Source: Prauserella marina
GTDB taxonomy: Bacteria > Actinomycetota > Actinomycetes > Mycobacteriales > Pseudonocardiaceae
DNA: 64,000 nucleotides
Assembly: GCF_002240355.1 (NCBI RefSeq)
Contig: NZ_CP016353.1
Location: 5,247,001-5,311,000 of the forward strand
Reading direction: 5' to 3'
Shown: piece by piece, positions 9,809 to 20,014 of the stretch
Layout of the letters: each line of letters starts with the position of its first letter
Numbering within the stretch: the stretch's first letter is position 1
Made by a program: the position numbers and the translations under genes
The notes under the pieces: generated by a model
The model's input: only the letters and a program-made list of their open reading frames with translations
The model's database searches: none
What the model was told of the DNA's origin: nothing

Positions 9809-11085
9809 AGGTCCTCCACGAGCTCGAAGTATCGCGCGGCGGTGTCGACGTCCTTGTCACCACGACCGGAGAGGCTGACCAGAATGTGGGCCTCCTCGCC
9901 GAGTTCCTTGCCAAGCCGCATGGCGCCTGCCAGCGCGTGCGCCGACTCGATGGCGGGGATGATGCCCTCCGTGCGGGAAAGGAGCTGGAACGCCTCCATG
10001 GCCTCGGCGTCGGTGACCGACTGGTACTCAGCGCGTTCGGTGTCCTTGAGCCACGAGTGCTCCGGGCCGACACCGGGATAGTCGAGTCCGGCAGAGATCG
10101 AGTACGCCTCGACGGTCTGGCCGTCCTCGTCCTGCAACAGGTAGGACAGCGCGCCGTGCAGCGTCCCCGGAGTGCCCTCGCCGAGGGTCGCCCCGTGCTC
10201 ACCGCTGTCGATGCCCTTGCCGCCTGGCTCGAAGCCGACCAGCCGGACACCGGGATCGTCGATGAAGCCGTGGAAGATGCCGATGGCGTTGGAACCGCCG
10301 CCGACACACGCCGCGACCGCGTCGGGCAGCCTCCCGGTCAGTTCGAGGATCTGCTCCCGTGCCTCCTCGCCGATGACCCGGTGGAAGTTGCGCACCATCA
10401 CCGGGAACGGGTGTGCTCCCGCCGCCGTTCCGAGCAGGTAATGCGTGGTGTCCACATTGGTCACCCAGTCCCGCAGCGCCTCGTTGATGGCGTCCTTGAG
10501 CGTGCGCGACCCGGTTGTCACCGGGATGACCTCCGCACCGAGCAGGCGCATCCTGGCGACGTTCAGCGCCTGCCGCTCGGTGTCGACCTCACCCATGTAG
10601 ACGACGCATTCCAGGTCGAGCAGCGCGCACGCGGTGGCCGTCGCGACACCGTGCTGACCGGCTCCGGTCTCGGCGATGACGCGCTTCTTGCCCATGCGCT
10701 TGGTGAGCAGCGCCTGGCCGAGCACGTTGTTGATTTTGTGGGAGCCGGTGTGATTGAGGTCTTCCCGCTTGAGGAAGATCCGCGCGCCGCCCGCGTGCTT
10801 CGCGAACCGGGGTGCCTCGGTGAGCAGGGACGGCCTTCCCGCGTAACCGGAAAGCAGCCGGTTCAGTTCACCGACGTACTCGGGGTCGAGCCGCGCCTTG
10901 TCGTATGCGGTCGACAGTTCGTCGAGGGCGCCCATGAGCGCCTCCGGCAGGTACCGCCCTCCGTAGGGCCCGAAGTGGCCACGAGCGTCTGGATCGTGGT
11001 TCGGGCTCCCGTTCTCGCCGTCGGCCTCGGCGGGCACGGTGGTCTCTTCGGGGCTCTTCTTACTCACGTAACGTCCGTTTCCCAT
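9805..11085 (-). CDS. trpB: Tryptophan synthase beta chain
   Basis: 426 aa. It condenses indole and serine using PLP. The PLP lysine is in [11 protein letters not shown] (near residue 113), the glycine-rich phosphate loop is [10 protein letters not shown] (near residue 258) and the chain opens with [19 protein letters not shown]. The first ~35 residues before that block are charged and poorly conserved. An in-frame GTG six codons downstream of the chosen ATG is an alternative start, and neither has a strong ribosome binding site. It is coupled to trpA. Confidence 0.97.
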   Translation of the reverse strand: MGNGRYVSKKSPEETTVPAEADGENGSPNHDPDARGHFGPYGGRYLPEALMGALDELSTAYDKARLDPEYVGELNRLLSGYAGRPSLLTEAPRFAKHAGGARIFLKREDLNHTGSHKINNVLGQALLTKRMGKKRVIAETGAGQHGVATATACALLDLECVVYMGEVDTERQALNVARMRLLGAEVIPVTTGSRTLKDAINEALRDWVTNVDTTHYLLGTAAGAHPFPVMVRNFHRVIGEEAREQILELTGRLPDAVAACVGGGSNAIGIFHGFIDDPGVRLVGFEPGGKGIDSGEHGATLGEGTPGTLHGALSYLLQDEDGQTVEAYSISAGLDYPGVGPEHSWLKDTERAEYQSVTDAEAMEAFQLLSRTEGIIPAIESAHALAGAMRLGKELGEEAHILVSLSGRGDKDVDTAARYFELVEDL

Positions 11086-11155
11086 CCGGCCGCACCGCGC
11101 ACACGGGTGTCGCGGGGGCCGCCTTCTGCGCGGGAGCGATCCGGCTCCGCGAAAC

Positions 11156-11965
11156 TCAGCGACTCGGCCTCGGGCACGCTGGATGCGATCCCGCCGTCAC
11201 CAGTTTAACCAGTGCGCCCTTGGGGTCGTCCGTGGCGACAAGACCCTCGCCGACCAGCACGGCGTCCGCGCCGTGACCCGCGTAGGCCATCAGATCTCCA
11301 GGGCCGCGCACACCGGACTCGGCGATCTTGTAGGTCTCCATGGGCAGCCCTGGCGCGAGCCTGCTGAACACGTCCCTGTCGACCTCAAGAGTGTGCAGGT
11401 TGCGCGCGTTGATGCCGATCACCGTGGCACCGGCTTCGAGCGCCCTGTCGGCCTCCTCGGCGTTGTGCACCTCGACGAGCGCCGTCATTCCGAGCGACTC
11501 GACCCTGTCGAGCAGGGACACGAGCGCGTTCTGCTCAAGCGCGGCGACGATGAGCAGAACCATGTCCGCGCCATGCAACCGCGCCTCGTGGACCTGATAG
11601 GGGCTGACGATGAAGTCCTTGCGCAGCAGTGGAATGTCCACTGCTGCCCTGACCGCGTCGAGGTCGGCGAGCGAGCCACCGAAGCGATGCCGCTCGGTGA
11701 GCACGCTGATGACCCTCGCGCCCGCTTCCTCGTAGTCCTTTGCCAGATCCGCTGGATCGGCGATCGAAGCGAGGTCACCCTTGGACGGACTGCGGCGCTT
11801 TACTTCCGCGATCACACCGATACCGGATTCACGCAGGGCTGCCATGACGTCACGAGGCGCGACGGCCCGAGCGGCCTTGCGCTTCAGTTCGTCGAGTGGC
11901 AACGCGGCTTCGCGTTCGGCGAGGTCGGCCCGAACGCCAACGATGATGTCTTCGAGAACGCTCAC
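11156..11965 (-). CDS. trpC: Indole-3-glycerol phosphate synthase
   Basis: 269 aa from the GTG at 11965 ([16 protein letters not shown]). This is the usual family start and has GGAG seven nt upstream; an in-frame TTG at 11980 lacks a ribosome site. Catalytic landmarks: [13 protein letters not shown] (Lys and Glu), [40 protein letters not shown] and [11 protein letters not shown]. It is separated by 154 bp from the upstream membrane protein and by 70 bp from trpB. The small HGxxPAAW-type protein often found between these genes in actinobacteria has no room here. Confidence 0.97.
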   Translation of the reverse strand: MSVLEDIIVGVRADLAEREAALPLDELKRKAARAVAPRDVMAALRESGIGVIAEVKRRSPSKGDLASIADPADLAKDYEEAGARVISVLTERHRFGGSLADLDAVRAAVDIPLLRKDFIVSPYQVHEARLHGADMVLLIVAALEQNALVSLLDRVESLGMTALVEVHNAEEADRALEAGATVIGINARNLHTLEVDRDVFSRLAPGLPMETYKIAESGVRGPGDLMAYAGHGADAVLVGEGLVATDDPKGALVKLVTAGSHPACPRPSR

Positions 11966-12119
11966 CGGATGGCTCCGCAAGGAGTTCCGGTCGTAGGTTC
12001 ACTCGCAAGGTGGCTCACAAAAACCTTCCCCTTCCCGCCGAAATGATGCTAACCCGCGAGACTGCGACGCTCGGCCTCGGGTCGGATTTGTCTTGTCCAC
12101 CAGTGACAAAGCGGTGAAA

Positions 12120-12710
12120 CTAACTCCGCGTGGTCGGATCCTCTCCTTCCGAAAGGGCATCCCACAGCTCCGTATCGGGGTCTTTCGCCGCCTTCTGCTC
12201 CCCCGGCGCGGAATACTTCGCTCCGAGCCTCGGCATCCGGTGCCCCCTCACGACGAGCATCGCACCGCTGAGCACGACGAGCACTCCGGCCGCGGCCGCG
12301 GTGGCCGGGCCCCACAATGTCCGGCTCGGTTCTCCTTGCTCCGGATAGCCAGGGGCCCAGCCCGACCACGCGACGTCGTAGGCCGAACCGTCGAAGACCA
12401 GGTACAGCGCCCACGCGCCGACGGCGAACAGCAGGACACCGAGCACCCTGCGGATCCAGCCACGCGCACCGAGTACCCCGCCGATCGCAGCAAGCGAGAA
12501 CAACGCGATCGGCACCTGCCAGGAGACGAGGTCGGATCCGGTGAGGTCGCCGCTGACCCTGCCGTCGACGGTGCGGCCTTCCGGTACCTCGATCCAGACG
12601 AGCTGGGAGGAAACCCACAGCGCGATCGCGCTCAGCAGCAACGCGACCACGACTATCCACAGTGGACGCTTGGTTGCCCGTTCGGCCGGTGCCACCGCTC
12701 GCTCAGCCAA
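12120..12710 (-). CDS. TIGR02234-type tryptophan-operon membrane protein
   Basis: 196 aa with four predicted membrane helices, near residues 17-36, 67-84, 88-106 and 133-153. The extracytoplasmic loop between the first pair carries [11 protein letters not shown]. The cytoplasmic C-terminus is charged ([19 protein letters not shown]). Position and shape match the conserved actinobacterial family found between trpE and trpC (Rv1610 in M. tuberculosis). The function is not established; a role in tryptophan or indole trafficking is only a guess. Its start overlaps the trpE stop by 8 bp. Confidence 0.85.
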   Translation of the reverse strand: MAERAVAPAERATKRPLWIVVVALLLSAIALWVSSQLVWIEVPEGRTVDGRVSGDLTGSDLVSWQVPIALFSLAAIGGVLGARGWIRRVLGVLLFAVGAWALYLVFDGSAYDVAWSGWAPGYPEQGEPSRTLWGPATAAAAGVLVVLSGAMLVVRGHRMPRLGAKYSAPGEQKAAKDPDTELWDALSEGEDPTTRS

Positions 12711-14259
12711 CAGAGGCGTCCGTTGTCGATGCGGGAGCCAGCGTGTTGGCCGCCGCGACGGCGGAAAGCACCGTGCGGGCCTTGTTCAGCGATTCGTTGT
12801 CCTCGTACGCCTCGTCGGAATCGGCGACGACACCGCCGCCCGCCTGAACATGGGCGACTCCGTCCTTGACGAGCGCGGTGCGGATCGCGATGGCGGTGTC
12901 GGCGTCGCCCGCGAAGTCGAGATAACCGACGACGCCTCCGTACAGTCCCCTTCGCGTCGGTTCGAGTTGCTCGATCAGCTCCATCGCCCGCACCTTCGGG
13001 GCGCCGGTCAGCGTCCCCGCCGGAAAACACGCGGCGACGGCGTCGAAAGCCGTTTTGCCGTCGGCGAGCTGGCCGGTGACGGTCGAGACGATGTGCATGA
13101 CGTGGCTGTACCGCTCGACCGCGAAGAAATCGACGACGTGGACCGTTCCCGGCTTGCACACCTTGCCGAGATCGTTGCGGCCGAGATCGACCAGCATCAG
13201 GTGTTCGGCGCGTTCCTTCTCGTCGCTCAGCAGATCCTTGGCCAGTTGCGCGTCCTCTTCCGGATCGGTACCGCGCCAGCGGGTTCCCGCGATCGGATGC
13301 GTCGTGGCCTTGCCGTCGCGCACGGTCACCAGCGACTCGGGACTGGAACCGACGATGTCGAATCCTTCGAGCCGCAACAGATACATGTACGGACTGGGGT
13401 TGGACGTGCGTAGCACGCGGTACACGTCCAGCGCGTCGGCTCCCGTTTCCATTTCGAATCGTTGCGAGGGAACGATCTGGAACGCCTCACCCGCGTGGAT
13501 GGCTTCCCTCGCCGCGCGAATCGCCGCGTGGAAGTCCTCCTTCGTCCTCCTGCGCGTGAATTCGGGCGCGGGGCGATCGAATACGGCGTTCGTCGCGGGC
13601 GCCGCCGTGGCGAGGCGCGCCGTCATCTCGTCGAGCCTGCGCACCGCGTCGGAATAGGCGGCGTCGACCCGCTCTGGCGAGTCGTCCCAGTTGACCGCGT
13701 TGGAGATGAGCGTGACCGTGCCCTCGTGGTGATCGAAAGCGGCGAGATCCGTCGCGAGCAACATCGTCAGCTCGGGGATCTCGATGTCCTTCTCGGCCAG
13801 TTCCGGCAGTTTCTCGATCCAGCGCACCGCGTCGTAGCCGATGTAGCCGACCATTCCCCCGGTCAGCGGAGGCATTCCGGGCAGCGGCTCAGTGTGCAGC
13901 GCCGCGATCGTCTCCCTGAGCACGGTCAGCGGGTCACCCTCGGAAGGGAGGTTCGCGATCGGAGCGCCGGTCCACACCGCCTTGCCGTCGCGCACGGTGA
14001 GCGCCGAAGGGCTGTGCACACCGATGAAGGACCATCGTGACCAGGACTGCCCGTTCTCGGCTGATTCGAGCAGGAAGGTGCCGGGACGGTCACCCGCGAG
14101 CTTGCGATAGAGCGCGACCGGGGTGTCGGCGTCGGCGAGCAGGCGCCTGACGACGGGAATGACCCTGCGGCCTTCCGCGAGCGCGCGGAACTCCTCCCGG
14201 CCTGGACTCACGACACCGAGACCGGTGGTAGCGGCGTCGAGGGATTGGGCAGTCACCAT
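12703..14259 (-). CDS. trpE: Anthranilate synthase component I
   Basis: 518 aa from the ATG at 14259 ([19 protein letters not shown]). Longer in-frame starts would run into the divergent TetR promoter. It converts chorismate to anthranilate with a TrpG partner that is not in this window. The feedback-site region is [18 protein letters not shown]. The chorismate-binding half includes [19 protein letters not shown]-like [44 protein letters not shown] and [18 protein letters not shown]. trpG and trpD are absent from the operon seen here. The operator-like palindrome upstream (14303-14324) lies about 44 bp from this start. Confidence 0.96.
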   Translation of the reverse strand: MVTAQSLDAATTGLGVVSPGREEFRALAEGRRVIPVVRRLLADADTPVALYRKLAGDRPGTFLLESAENGQSWSRWSFIGVHSPSALTVRDGKAVWTGAPIANLPSEGDPLTVLRETIAALHTEPLPGMPPLTGGMVGYIGYDAVRWIEKLPELAEKDIEIPELTMLLATDLAAFDHHEGTVTLISNAVNWDDSPERVDAAYSDAVRRLDEMTARLATAAPATNAVFDRPAPEFTRRRTKEDFHAAIRAAREAIHAGEAFQIVPSQRFEMETGADALDVYRVLRTSNPSPYMYLLRLEGFDIVGSSPESLVTVRDGKATTHPIAGTRWRGTDPEEDAQLAKDLLSDEKERAEHLMLVDLGRNDLGKVCKPGTVHVVDFFAVERYSHVMHIVSTVTGQLADGKTAFDAVAACFPAGTLTGAPKVRAMELIEQLEPTRRGLYGGVVGYLDFAGDADTAIAIRTALVKDGVAHVQAGGGVVADSDEAYEDNESLNKARTVLSAVAAANTLAPASTTDASVG

Positions 14260-14302
14260 GTGGTCATTGTGCCGCCGTCCTCCGACCGGCTCGCCACGGG
14301 GA

Positions 14303-14324
14303 TAATTCATTGACTGTTGAATTA
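14303..14324. promoter_or_regulatory. 22-bp palindrome, probable TetR operator
   Basis: TAATTCA-8 nt-TGAATTA is a perfect 7-bp inverted repeat between trpE and the TetR gene. It is AT-rich in a GC-rich genome and lies about 28 bp from the TetR start. It contains TTGACT, which could be a -35 element. It is probably the autoregulatory site of the TetR protein and could also affect trpE. Confidence 0.6.
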
Positions 14325-14351
14325 CTTGCCCCGCTCGTTCATGATGGAGGG

Positions 14352-14966
14352 GTGACAACCTCGAACGACGCTACTCCCGCACGCCGCAGAGGTCGAAGGC
14401 CCGCGGGCGAGGACACCAGGACCGCCCTCATCGCGGCGGCGAGAGCGGTGTTCGCCGAGAGCGGTTACGACGGTGCCACCGTCAGGGCCATCGCCGCGAA
14501 GGCAGGCGTCGACGCCGCGATGGTGAACCACTGGTTCGGCGGCAAGGAAGGGCTGTTCGCGCAGGCGATACTCAACGTGCCCTTCGACATCATGGAGGTC
14601 ATCGAGCTGGTGACCCGGGACGGCCCGCACAACATGGGCGAGAACATCGTCCGGACCTTCGTCACCAGGTGGGACGGGGCTGGGGGCGAATTCTTCGTCG
14701 CGCTGATCCGCAGTGTCACCACCCACCCAGAGGCACTGCACACGCTCAAGAGCGTGCTCATCAACCGCATCTTCGGCGCGGTCGCCGAAGCGACCGGAAG
14801 TGACCAGCCGAATCTGCGGGCCTCGTTGTGCGCGACACAGATCATCGGACTCGGCATGGCCCGCTACGTCGCGGGACTGGAGCCGGTCGCCTCCGCCGAC
14901 GTGGAAACGCTCGTGCCCGCGATCGCGCCGACGCTCCAGCGTTACCTGACCGGCGACATCGGCTGA
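14352..14966 (+). CDS. TetR family transcriptional regulator
   Basis: 204 aa from the GTG at 14352 ([16 protein letters not shown]). The N-terminal HTH reads [20 protein letters not shown], then [20 protein letters not shown] and KEGLFAQAI. The C-terminal half resembles the TetR_C_17-type ligand domain and ends near [20 protein letters not shown] lies only 1 nt before the start, so initiation may be leaderless or from a longer in-frame start at 14310, which would overlap the palindrome. It converges with hisI, with only 13 bp between stops. The target is unknown. Confidence 0.85.
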   Translation: MTTSNDATPARRRGRRPAGEDTRTALIAAARAVFAESGYDGATVRAIAAKAGVDAAMVNHWFGGKEGLFAQAILNVPFDIMEVIELVTRDGPHNMGENIVRTFVTRWDGAGGEFFVALIRSVTTHPEALHTLKSVLINRIFGAVAEATGSDQPNLRASLCATQIIGLGMARYVAGLEPVASADVETLVPAIAPTLQRYLTGDIG

Positions 14967-14979
14967 AGAGGGCAGCCAC

Positions 14980-15336
14980 TCAGGAATCGTCGGCGAGCAG
15001 CACGCGCTCCTCGGTGTCGAAACACGAGTGGGTTCCGGTGTGACAGGCCGGTCCTGTCTGGTCGACCCGCAGCAGCAACGTGTCCCCGTCACAGTCGAAC
15101 CTGACCTCGCGCACGTGCTGGGTATGGCCAGAGGTCTCACCCTTGACCCACAGTCGCCGCCTGCTGCGGGAGTAATAGGTCGCCTTGCGCGTGCCGAGCG
15201 TCCTCGCGAGCGCCGTCTCGTCCATCCAGGCCACCATGAGCACCGACGACGTGTCGTGTTCGACGACGACGGCGCACACGAGGCCGTCCTTCGTCCAGGT
15301 GATCCGCTCGGCGATCGCGGGATCGAGCTCGCTCAC
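14980..15336 (-). CDS. hisI: Phosphoribosyl-AMP cyclohydrolase
   Basis: 118 aa, GTG start overlapping the hisF stop (GTGA). It is the third step of histidine synthesis. Metal-site landmarks: [16 protein letters not shown], the aspartate/cysteine cluster [15 protein letters not shown] (near residue 80) and HTGTHSCF (near residue 102), which carries the zinc cysteines. It is the monofunctional type with no fused HisE domain, as in other actinobacteria. It is coupled to hisF. Confidence 0.96.
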   Translation of the reverse strand: MSELDPAIAERITWTKDGLVCAVVVEHDTSSVLMVAWMDETALARTLGTRKATYYSRSRRRLWVKGETSGHTQHVREVRFDCDGDTLLLRVDQTGPACHTGTHSCFDTEERVLLADDS

Positions 15337-16106
15337 CTGACCTCGACCCCTCCCGCGCGCAGCGCTTCCTTGACGTCACCGATCTTGAGCTGGCCGAAGT
15401 GGAAGACACTCGCGGCGAGAACGGCGTCGGCGCCAGCCTCGACGGCGGGAAGGAAGTGCTCCGTGGCACCCGCTCCCCCGCTGGCGATCACCGGCACGCT
15501 GACGGCTGCCCGCGCCATGCGGATCAGCTCGATGTCGAAACCGCTCTTCGTACCGTCGGCGTCCATGGAGTTGAGCAGGATCTCACCGACCCCGAGCTCC
15601 TCGCCTCTCGCCGCCCACTCGACGGCGTCGATGCCGGTGCCCTTCCTGCCGCCGTGCGTCGTCACCTCGAATCCGGACGGGGTGGGCCGCCCACCTTCCG
15701 GCACCCTGCGCGCGTCGACGGACAGCACGACGCACTGCGCGCCGAACCGGCGCGAGGACTCTCTCAGCAGTTCCGGGCGGGCGATGGCGGCGGTGTTGAT
15801 GCTGACCTTGTCGGCACCGGCTCTCAGCAGCCTGTCGATGTCCTCCGGCGCACGCACTCCACCGCCGACGGTCAGCGGGATGAACACCTGCTCGGCTGTT
15901 CGCCGCACGACGTCGTAGGTGGTCTCCCGCTCGCCTGACGACGCGGTGACATCGAGGAAGGTCAGCTCGTCGGCGCCTTCGGCGTCGTAGGCGCGAGCGA
16001 GCTCGACCGGGTCCCCCGCGTCGCGGAGGTCGGCGAAGTTGACCCCCTTCACCACCCTGCCCGCGTCGACGTCAAGACATGGGATGACCCTTACGGCAAC
16101 GGACAT
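15333..16106 (-). CDS. hisF: Imidazole glycerol phosphate synthase cyclase subunit
   Basis: 257 aa. It is a (beta/alpha)8 barrel with catalytic Asp in [18 protein letters not shown] (Asp near residue 11) and the second aspartate in [15 protein letters not shown] (near residue 131). Phosphate sites are [13 protein letters not shown] and PVIASGGAG. It works with HisH (20788-21417), which is 5 kb away with opposite-strand genes in between. The promoter appears leaderless: TAGGCT, 6 nt, then ATG. Confidence 0.97.
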   Translation of the reverse strand: MSVAVRVIPCLDVDAGRVVKGVNFADLRDAGDPVELARAYDAEGADELTFLDVTASSGERETTYDVVRRTAEQVFIPLTVGGGVRAPEDIDRLLRAGADKVSINTAAIARPELLRESSRRFGAQCVVLSVDARRVPEGGRPTPSGFEVTTHGGRKGTGIDAVEWAARGEELGVGEILLNSMDADGTKSGFDIELIRMARAAVSVPVIASGGAGATEHFLPAVEAGADAVLAASVFHFGQLKIGDVKEALRAGGVEVR

Positions 16107-16678
16107 GCCCCCAGCCTATGTGGTCCGCCGCCACCACTTTCCCGGCAGGTACGCGGCTCGGTGAAGACCGCGTAAGGAATCGGGGAGAATTCGTCCCCGA
16201 AGCCCCTTTTTCTCACATCGAAACACCCTCGACTCTCACGCGTGACAAAGTCTTTCGCGCGATCGCGCCGTCGCGTTACAGAATGCCCTGGCCGGGCCAC
16301 CCCGAGAGGCGAGAACCGGGCCAGTGCGTATGATCCTGCGATTATGGGCCGATCCGGACGGCAGGGCGCCGTTTCTCGCCTGGCGTCGTTCGGCATCGAC
16401 CGGCGGACAGGCGATCACGATCCCGTCCGTGCGGGGTACGACGGCGAGCGAGCCGCCGATTCCACGGGAAAGCACGGCCTCACTCGGATCGGTGACAACC
16501 GGGGACAACGGCCCCCATTCGGCCGGTCCCGCCGATCAGGCGGACGGCACGCCGACGATTCGACATCATCCCCACCACGACGGGGAAAGGATTTCACGGC
16601 AGCGATGGCCTCACCCGGAACGGTTCATTCTGAGGCAATGGAAAACCAGTCGGCACGAAGACTTTCTGGGGTGCACGC
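16107..16678. other. 572-bp intergenic region between hisF and the GT-C glycosyltransferase
   Basis: No gene could be supported. Open frames exist on both strands, but none has a ribosome site, a recognisable motif or the strong GC3 bias of neighbouring genes. The left end holds the leaderless hisF promoter. The rest presumably holds the promoter of the glycosyltransferase gene. A loose dyad GGGGAGAATTCGTCCCC lies near 16183-16199. Nothing else stood out. Confidence 0.5.
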
Positions 16679-18418
16679 ATGAGCACGGTGACGATGGGGG
16701 AAGCCCCGGCTGACGAGTCGGCCGCCCCTGAGCCCTCCGGCGAGAAACGCCGAAGGGGCGCCCTCGCACTCCCCATCGCGTCGGTGGCGGCAGGAACGGC
16801 GGCGATCGGCGCTCACGGCGCGCTCTACGGCCACTGGATCATCGACGACGCCGCGATCACCTTCGCCTACGCACGCAGTTTCGCCGACGGTCTCGGCCCT
16901 GTCGTACAGGCGGGGGCCGAACCGGTCGAGGGCTTCTCCAATCCAACGTGGACAGTGTTGCTGACACTGGGCAAGTGGCTGGGGCTCTTCGACAGGGGCA
17001 CGATCTTCGGCATCCCCGACTACGTCCTTTTCCCCAAGGCACTCGCACTGCTGCTCTGCGCGGGGATTCTCGCCGCCTGCCACCTCGCGGCGAGCAAGGT
17101 GATGCGGAGGCCGTGGCTGGCCACCCTCGGCGTCGGCGCCGTGCTCGCGCTGACCCCGTCGTTCGTCATCTGGATCTTCTCCGGACTGGAGAACCCGCTC
17201 TACGCCCTCATCATCGTCTGGCAGGCGGTACTGCTCTTCCGGGCGGTACTGGACGACCGCCTGCTCTCGATGAGGCTCGCGCTCGCCGTGGGAGGACTCG
17301 CCGCGCTTGCCGCGCTGACCCGGCCCGAAGGGCTCATCTACGCGGGTGTGTATCCGCTCGTGGTACTCGGCCGCCTCAACAAGCAGATTCTCGGCAGCAG
17401 CATCAAGCACGTACTGGTGTCGACGGCGGCGTTCGGTGTCCCGGTCGGCGCCTACTTCCTGTGGCGGCACGCCGAATTCGGCAGGTGGCTCTCCAGCCCC
17501 TCGATCGCGAAGCGGCAGGGCATTCCCGCGCTGGAAGACCTCACGAGGCCCGGGGAGCTGATCGCCTATGCCGGCGCGCCCGCCGCGCTGCTTGCCGTCG
17601 TCTTCATCGGCATGGCCGTCGCCCGCCCTTCCCCGCTACGGAGGGGCCTCCTGACGTTGCTGGTGCCGCTCGGGCTCGCCGTCATCGCCTACGCCGTACT
17701 CGAACCCGACTGGATGGCCCAGTTCCGCTTCGCGACGCCGATCTGGGTACTCGGGGCGCTGACCTCGGTGCTCGCGGCGGGCGCCGCGTTCCGCAACGCC
17801 CGCTTCCGGGGCAGGGTCTGGCTCACCATTGGGCTCACGGCCGCGATGCTGCCCACGACCGCGTCGTTCGCGAACGCGGCAAGCGAGTTCCGGCAGGTCC
17901 CTGACATCTCGGCCTGCTACGTCGCCGACCGGTTCGGCAGGGTGTTCAACGGCTACGCCGACGTGCTCGGCCTTCGCGAAGGCTCACTGCTCATCCCCGA
18001 CCTCGGCGGCTCGTCACTGACCAGCAGGCTGCATCTCGTCGACATGGCGGGACTGACCAATCACCGGTTCGCCGACCTCGTCGGCGACCACGACAAGGTC
18101 GGCCAGGGCAACTACGTCTTCGAGACGGTCAAGCCGACGTTCATTCATTCACGGCAGCCGTGGAGCAGCGGCAACGGACTCGGCTTCGACCCGAGGCTCG
18201 ACCGCGACTACTACCCCGTGCACTTCGACCCGTTCCAGGGCGCGCCGAACGGCGACTGGGTCCGCAAGGACGCCATACCCAGTCAGGAAAAGCTGGCCGA
18301 ACTCCGCGCGTACGCGGCCTCGACGGCGCTTGAGGTCGAACGGGGCGAGGGCGCGTGGCCGCGCAGGGCCTGTGGTGACACGTTGCGGCCGGGGCAGACG
18401 GTCGTCGGAGACGGCTGA
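16679..18418 (+). CDS. GT-C type membrane glycosyltransferase, AftB-like
   Basis: 579 aa. A cytoplasmic tail with a basic RRR at residue 24 precedes about ten membrane helices. The first periplasmic loop has HWIIDDAAITFAYARS (Asp56-Asp57) followed by AEPVEGFSNPTWTVLL. This DD plus EG(Y/F)(T/S)N pattern marks the polyprenyl-phosphate-dependent GT-C family that includes the arabinofuranosyltransferase AftB of mycobacterial cell-wall arabinogalactan. The C-terminal ~170 residues are extracytoplasmic and soluble. A role in capping a wall or envelope polysaccharide is inferred. It is plus-strand inside the minus-strand his cluster. Confidence 0.7.
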   Translation: MSTVTMGEAPADESAAPEPSGEKRRRGALALPIASVAAGTAAIGAHGALYGHWIIDDAAITFAYARSFADGLGPVVQAGAEPVEGFSNPTWTVLLTLGKWLGLFDRGTIFGIPDYVLFPKALALLLCAGILAACHLAASKVMRRPWLATLGVGAVLALTPSFVIWIFSGLENPLYALIIVWQAVLLFRAVLDDRLLSMRLALAVGGLAALAALTRPEGLIYAGVYPLVVLGRLNKQILGSSIKHVLVSTAAFGVPVGAYFLWRHAEFGRWLSSPSIAKRQGIPALEDLTRPGELIAYAGAPAALLAVVFIGMAVARPSPLRRGLLTLLVPLGLAVIAYAVLEPDWMAQFRFATPIWVLGALTSVLAAGAAFRNARFRGRVWLTIGLTAAMLPTTASFANAASEFRQVPDISACYVADRFGRVFNGYADVLGLREGSLLIPDLGGSSLTSRLHLVDMAGLTNHRFADLVGDHDKVGQGNYVFETVKPTFIHSRQPWSSGNGLGFDPRLDRDYYPVHFDPFQGAPNGDWVRKDAIPSQEKLAELRAYAASTALEVERGEGAWPRRACGDTLRPGQTVVGDG

Positions 18419-18484
18419 GCACGCGCGTCCTTCCCGGTGAGTCCGCTGTGGACGGCAGTGAGCGCGTTCTCAGCGAGATCGGCC

Positions 18485-18499
18485 TACCGTGATCACATG
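18485..18499 (+). promoter_or_regulatory. -10 element of a leaderless promoter (PPOX gene)
   Basis: TACCGT at 18485-18490 lies 6 nt before the ATG at 18497, with no Shine-Dalgarno. Confidence 0.45.
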
Positions 18500-18883
18500 G
18501 GAACGGAATTGGAGCGACTCGCCACCGAGAAGTACGTGCTGTTGACGACCTTCCGCAAAAGCGGCGACGCGGTGCCCACCCCGGTGTGGGCGGCGCGGCT
18601 CGGCGACGAACTCGTCGTCTGGAGTGAGCGCGCGGCCGGAAAGGTCAAGCGCATCAGGGCCGGCAGCCAGGTCGAACTGGTCGCCTGCGATCTGCGCGGC
18701 AAACAGACCCACGGCCAGACGGTGCGAGGTAAGGCGCGGATTCTCGACGACGAGGGCACGGCGGCCACCCGCGAGGCCATCGCCCGCAAGTACGGGATCG
18801 TCGGCAGGGTGACCATGTTCTTCAGCAAGCTCAGGGGCGGGCCGCAGCGCACCGTCGGATTGGCGATCGACATAACGAACTGA
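18497..18883 (+). CDS. PPOX class F420-dependent oxidoreductase
   Basis: 128 aa, ATG at 18497. It is a split-barrel flavin/deazaflavin-binding protein of the pyridoxamine phosphate oxidase-like family: KYVLLTTFRKSGDAVPTPVWAA, ELVVWSERAAGKVKRIR and a C-terminal RTVGLAIDI. In actinobacteria such short proteins usually bind F420. The substrate is unknown. The immediate upstream TACCGT suggests leaderless translation; an upstream in-frame start is not needed. Confidence 0.8.
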   Translation: MGTELERLATEKYVLLTTFRKSGDAVPTPVWAARLGDELVVWSERAAGKVKRIRAGSQVELVACDLRGKQTHGQTVRGKARILDDEGTAATREAIARKYGIVGRVTMFFSKLRGGPQRTVGLAIDITN

Positions 18884-18973
18884 CCACGATCTTGAGGCAC
18901 GTCGGGTAAGGTCCCTGGCTTGCCGGCCCGATCGAGCCGGACCGCACACACAACCAACGGGGGAGGTTTTTCC

Positions 18974-19966
18974 GTGCCGTTCAGCAAAAAAGGGCGCATC
19001 GTGGCCATTGTCGCGGCGGCGGCAGTGGTCGCGGTGGGCGGAACAGCCGTGATCGCAAGCCAAACCGGAGGAGCCGAGCAGACAACCGCCCAGGCGGAAG
19101 CAGGAAACAACGCTGAGCCCGCCGCGAAGATGGAGTCGTTGAACGCGGCGGGCGCGGCGAGCACGAACAACAGGGTGTACTTCGTGCACGGCTACGACGG
19201 CGACAGCAAGAAGGACTGCGGGCAGACCTGGGACCGCGCGCTGAGCTACTTCGCCAAACGCGGCTGGCCTGGCGATTCACTCAAGACGGTCGGGTACTAC
19301 AAGGCCGACACCAACTGCGACGTCTCGGTCAGTGAAGGGACCAACCAAACCCGCATCAAGGACATCGCGGCGGACTTCGCGAACTACATCTACGACGAGC
19401 ACACCAGCAAGGGCGAGTCCATCGACATCGTCGCCCACTCCATGGGAGGGCTGGTGACGAGGGTCGCGCTACTCGGTTCGGCCAAGGGCTGGGACGGCTT
19501 CCCGCAGGGGCCGCTCAAGGTCGGCGACGTCGCCACACTCGGCACCCCGCACCAGGGCGTCATCTGCGAGGACGACCAGGGCGACGGCGAGGACAACTGC
19601 CCCAACACCACGCAGTGGCTTTCCATGGACCCCGACTCGGAGTTCATGCGAGTGCTACACCTTCCCGAGAACCAGCTCGGTGAACAGTGGGCGGCGGGAA
19701 CGGACTGGACCCTGGTCTCCTCCGACGAGGACGCCACGGTGAGCGGAACCTCCGCCATGGACAAGGGCCACTACGCCGACCACAAGTTCCGGTATCTGCC
19801 CGGCAGCAAGAACACGGTCACGCACTCGGGTATCCGCGAACTCGGCAGCGGAACCTACAACCTGCGGTACTGGCACGCGAGCGAAGGCGAGTCGCACGAC
19901 ACGACGAACGGCTGGGCTCCGGTGAAGGCCGCCTACAACGCGGTCTACCACGACGGGGACTGGTAG
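18974..19966 (+). CDS. Secreted alpha/beta-hydrolase (lipase family)
   Basis: 330 aa from the GTG at 18974, which has GGGAGG seven nt upstream. The signal peptide is KKGRIVAIVAAAAVVAVGG with likely cleavage after the alanine-rich segment. The mature domain starts NRVYFVHGYDGDSKKDCGQTW, and the nucleophile elbow is IVAHSMGGLVTR (Ser near residue 156). THSGIREL near the C-terminus supplies the likely catalytic His. Several cysteines (DCGQ, NCDV, VICED, NCPN) suggest disulfides. It resembles secreted actinobacterial triacylglycerol lipases. It ends just before a strong terminator shared with hisA. Confidence 0.85.
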   Translation: MPFSKKGRIVAIVAAAAVVAVGGTAVIASQTGGAEQTTAQAEAGNNAEPAAKMESLNAAGAASTNNRVYFVHGYDGDSKKDCGQTWDRALSYFAKRGWPGDSLKTVGYYKADTNCDVSVSEGTNQTRIKDIAADFANYIYDEHTSKGESIDIVAHSMGGLVTRVALLGSAKGWDGFPQGPLKVGDVATLGTPHQGVICEDDQGDGEDNCPNTTQWLSMDPDSEFMRVLHLPENQLGEQWAAGTDWTLVSSDEDATVSGTSAMDKGHYADHKFRYLPGSKNTVTHSGIRELGSGTYNLRYWHASEGESHDTTNGWAPVKAAYNAVYHDGDW

Positions 19967-19975
19967 CGGTCGTGT

Positions 19976-20004
19976 TCCCGGGATTCCCGTTGGGAATCCC
20001 GGGA
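19976..20004. terminator. Bidirectional hairpin terminator between lipase and hisA
   Basis: TCCCGGGATTCCC (19976-19988), loop GTT, and GGGAATCCCGGGA (19992-20004) form a perfect 13-bp stem between two convergent genes. There is no U-tract, as is common in high-GC actinobacteria. Confidence 0.85.
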
Positions 20005-20014
20005 TACCGCGGGA

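Noticed and set aside
16324-16713. Possible 129-aa gene in the hisF/GT-C gap
   Set aside because: Codon use is unlike neighbours, there is no ribosome site, and it would overlap the well-supported GT-C start.
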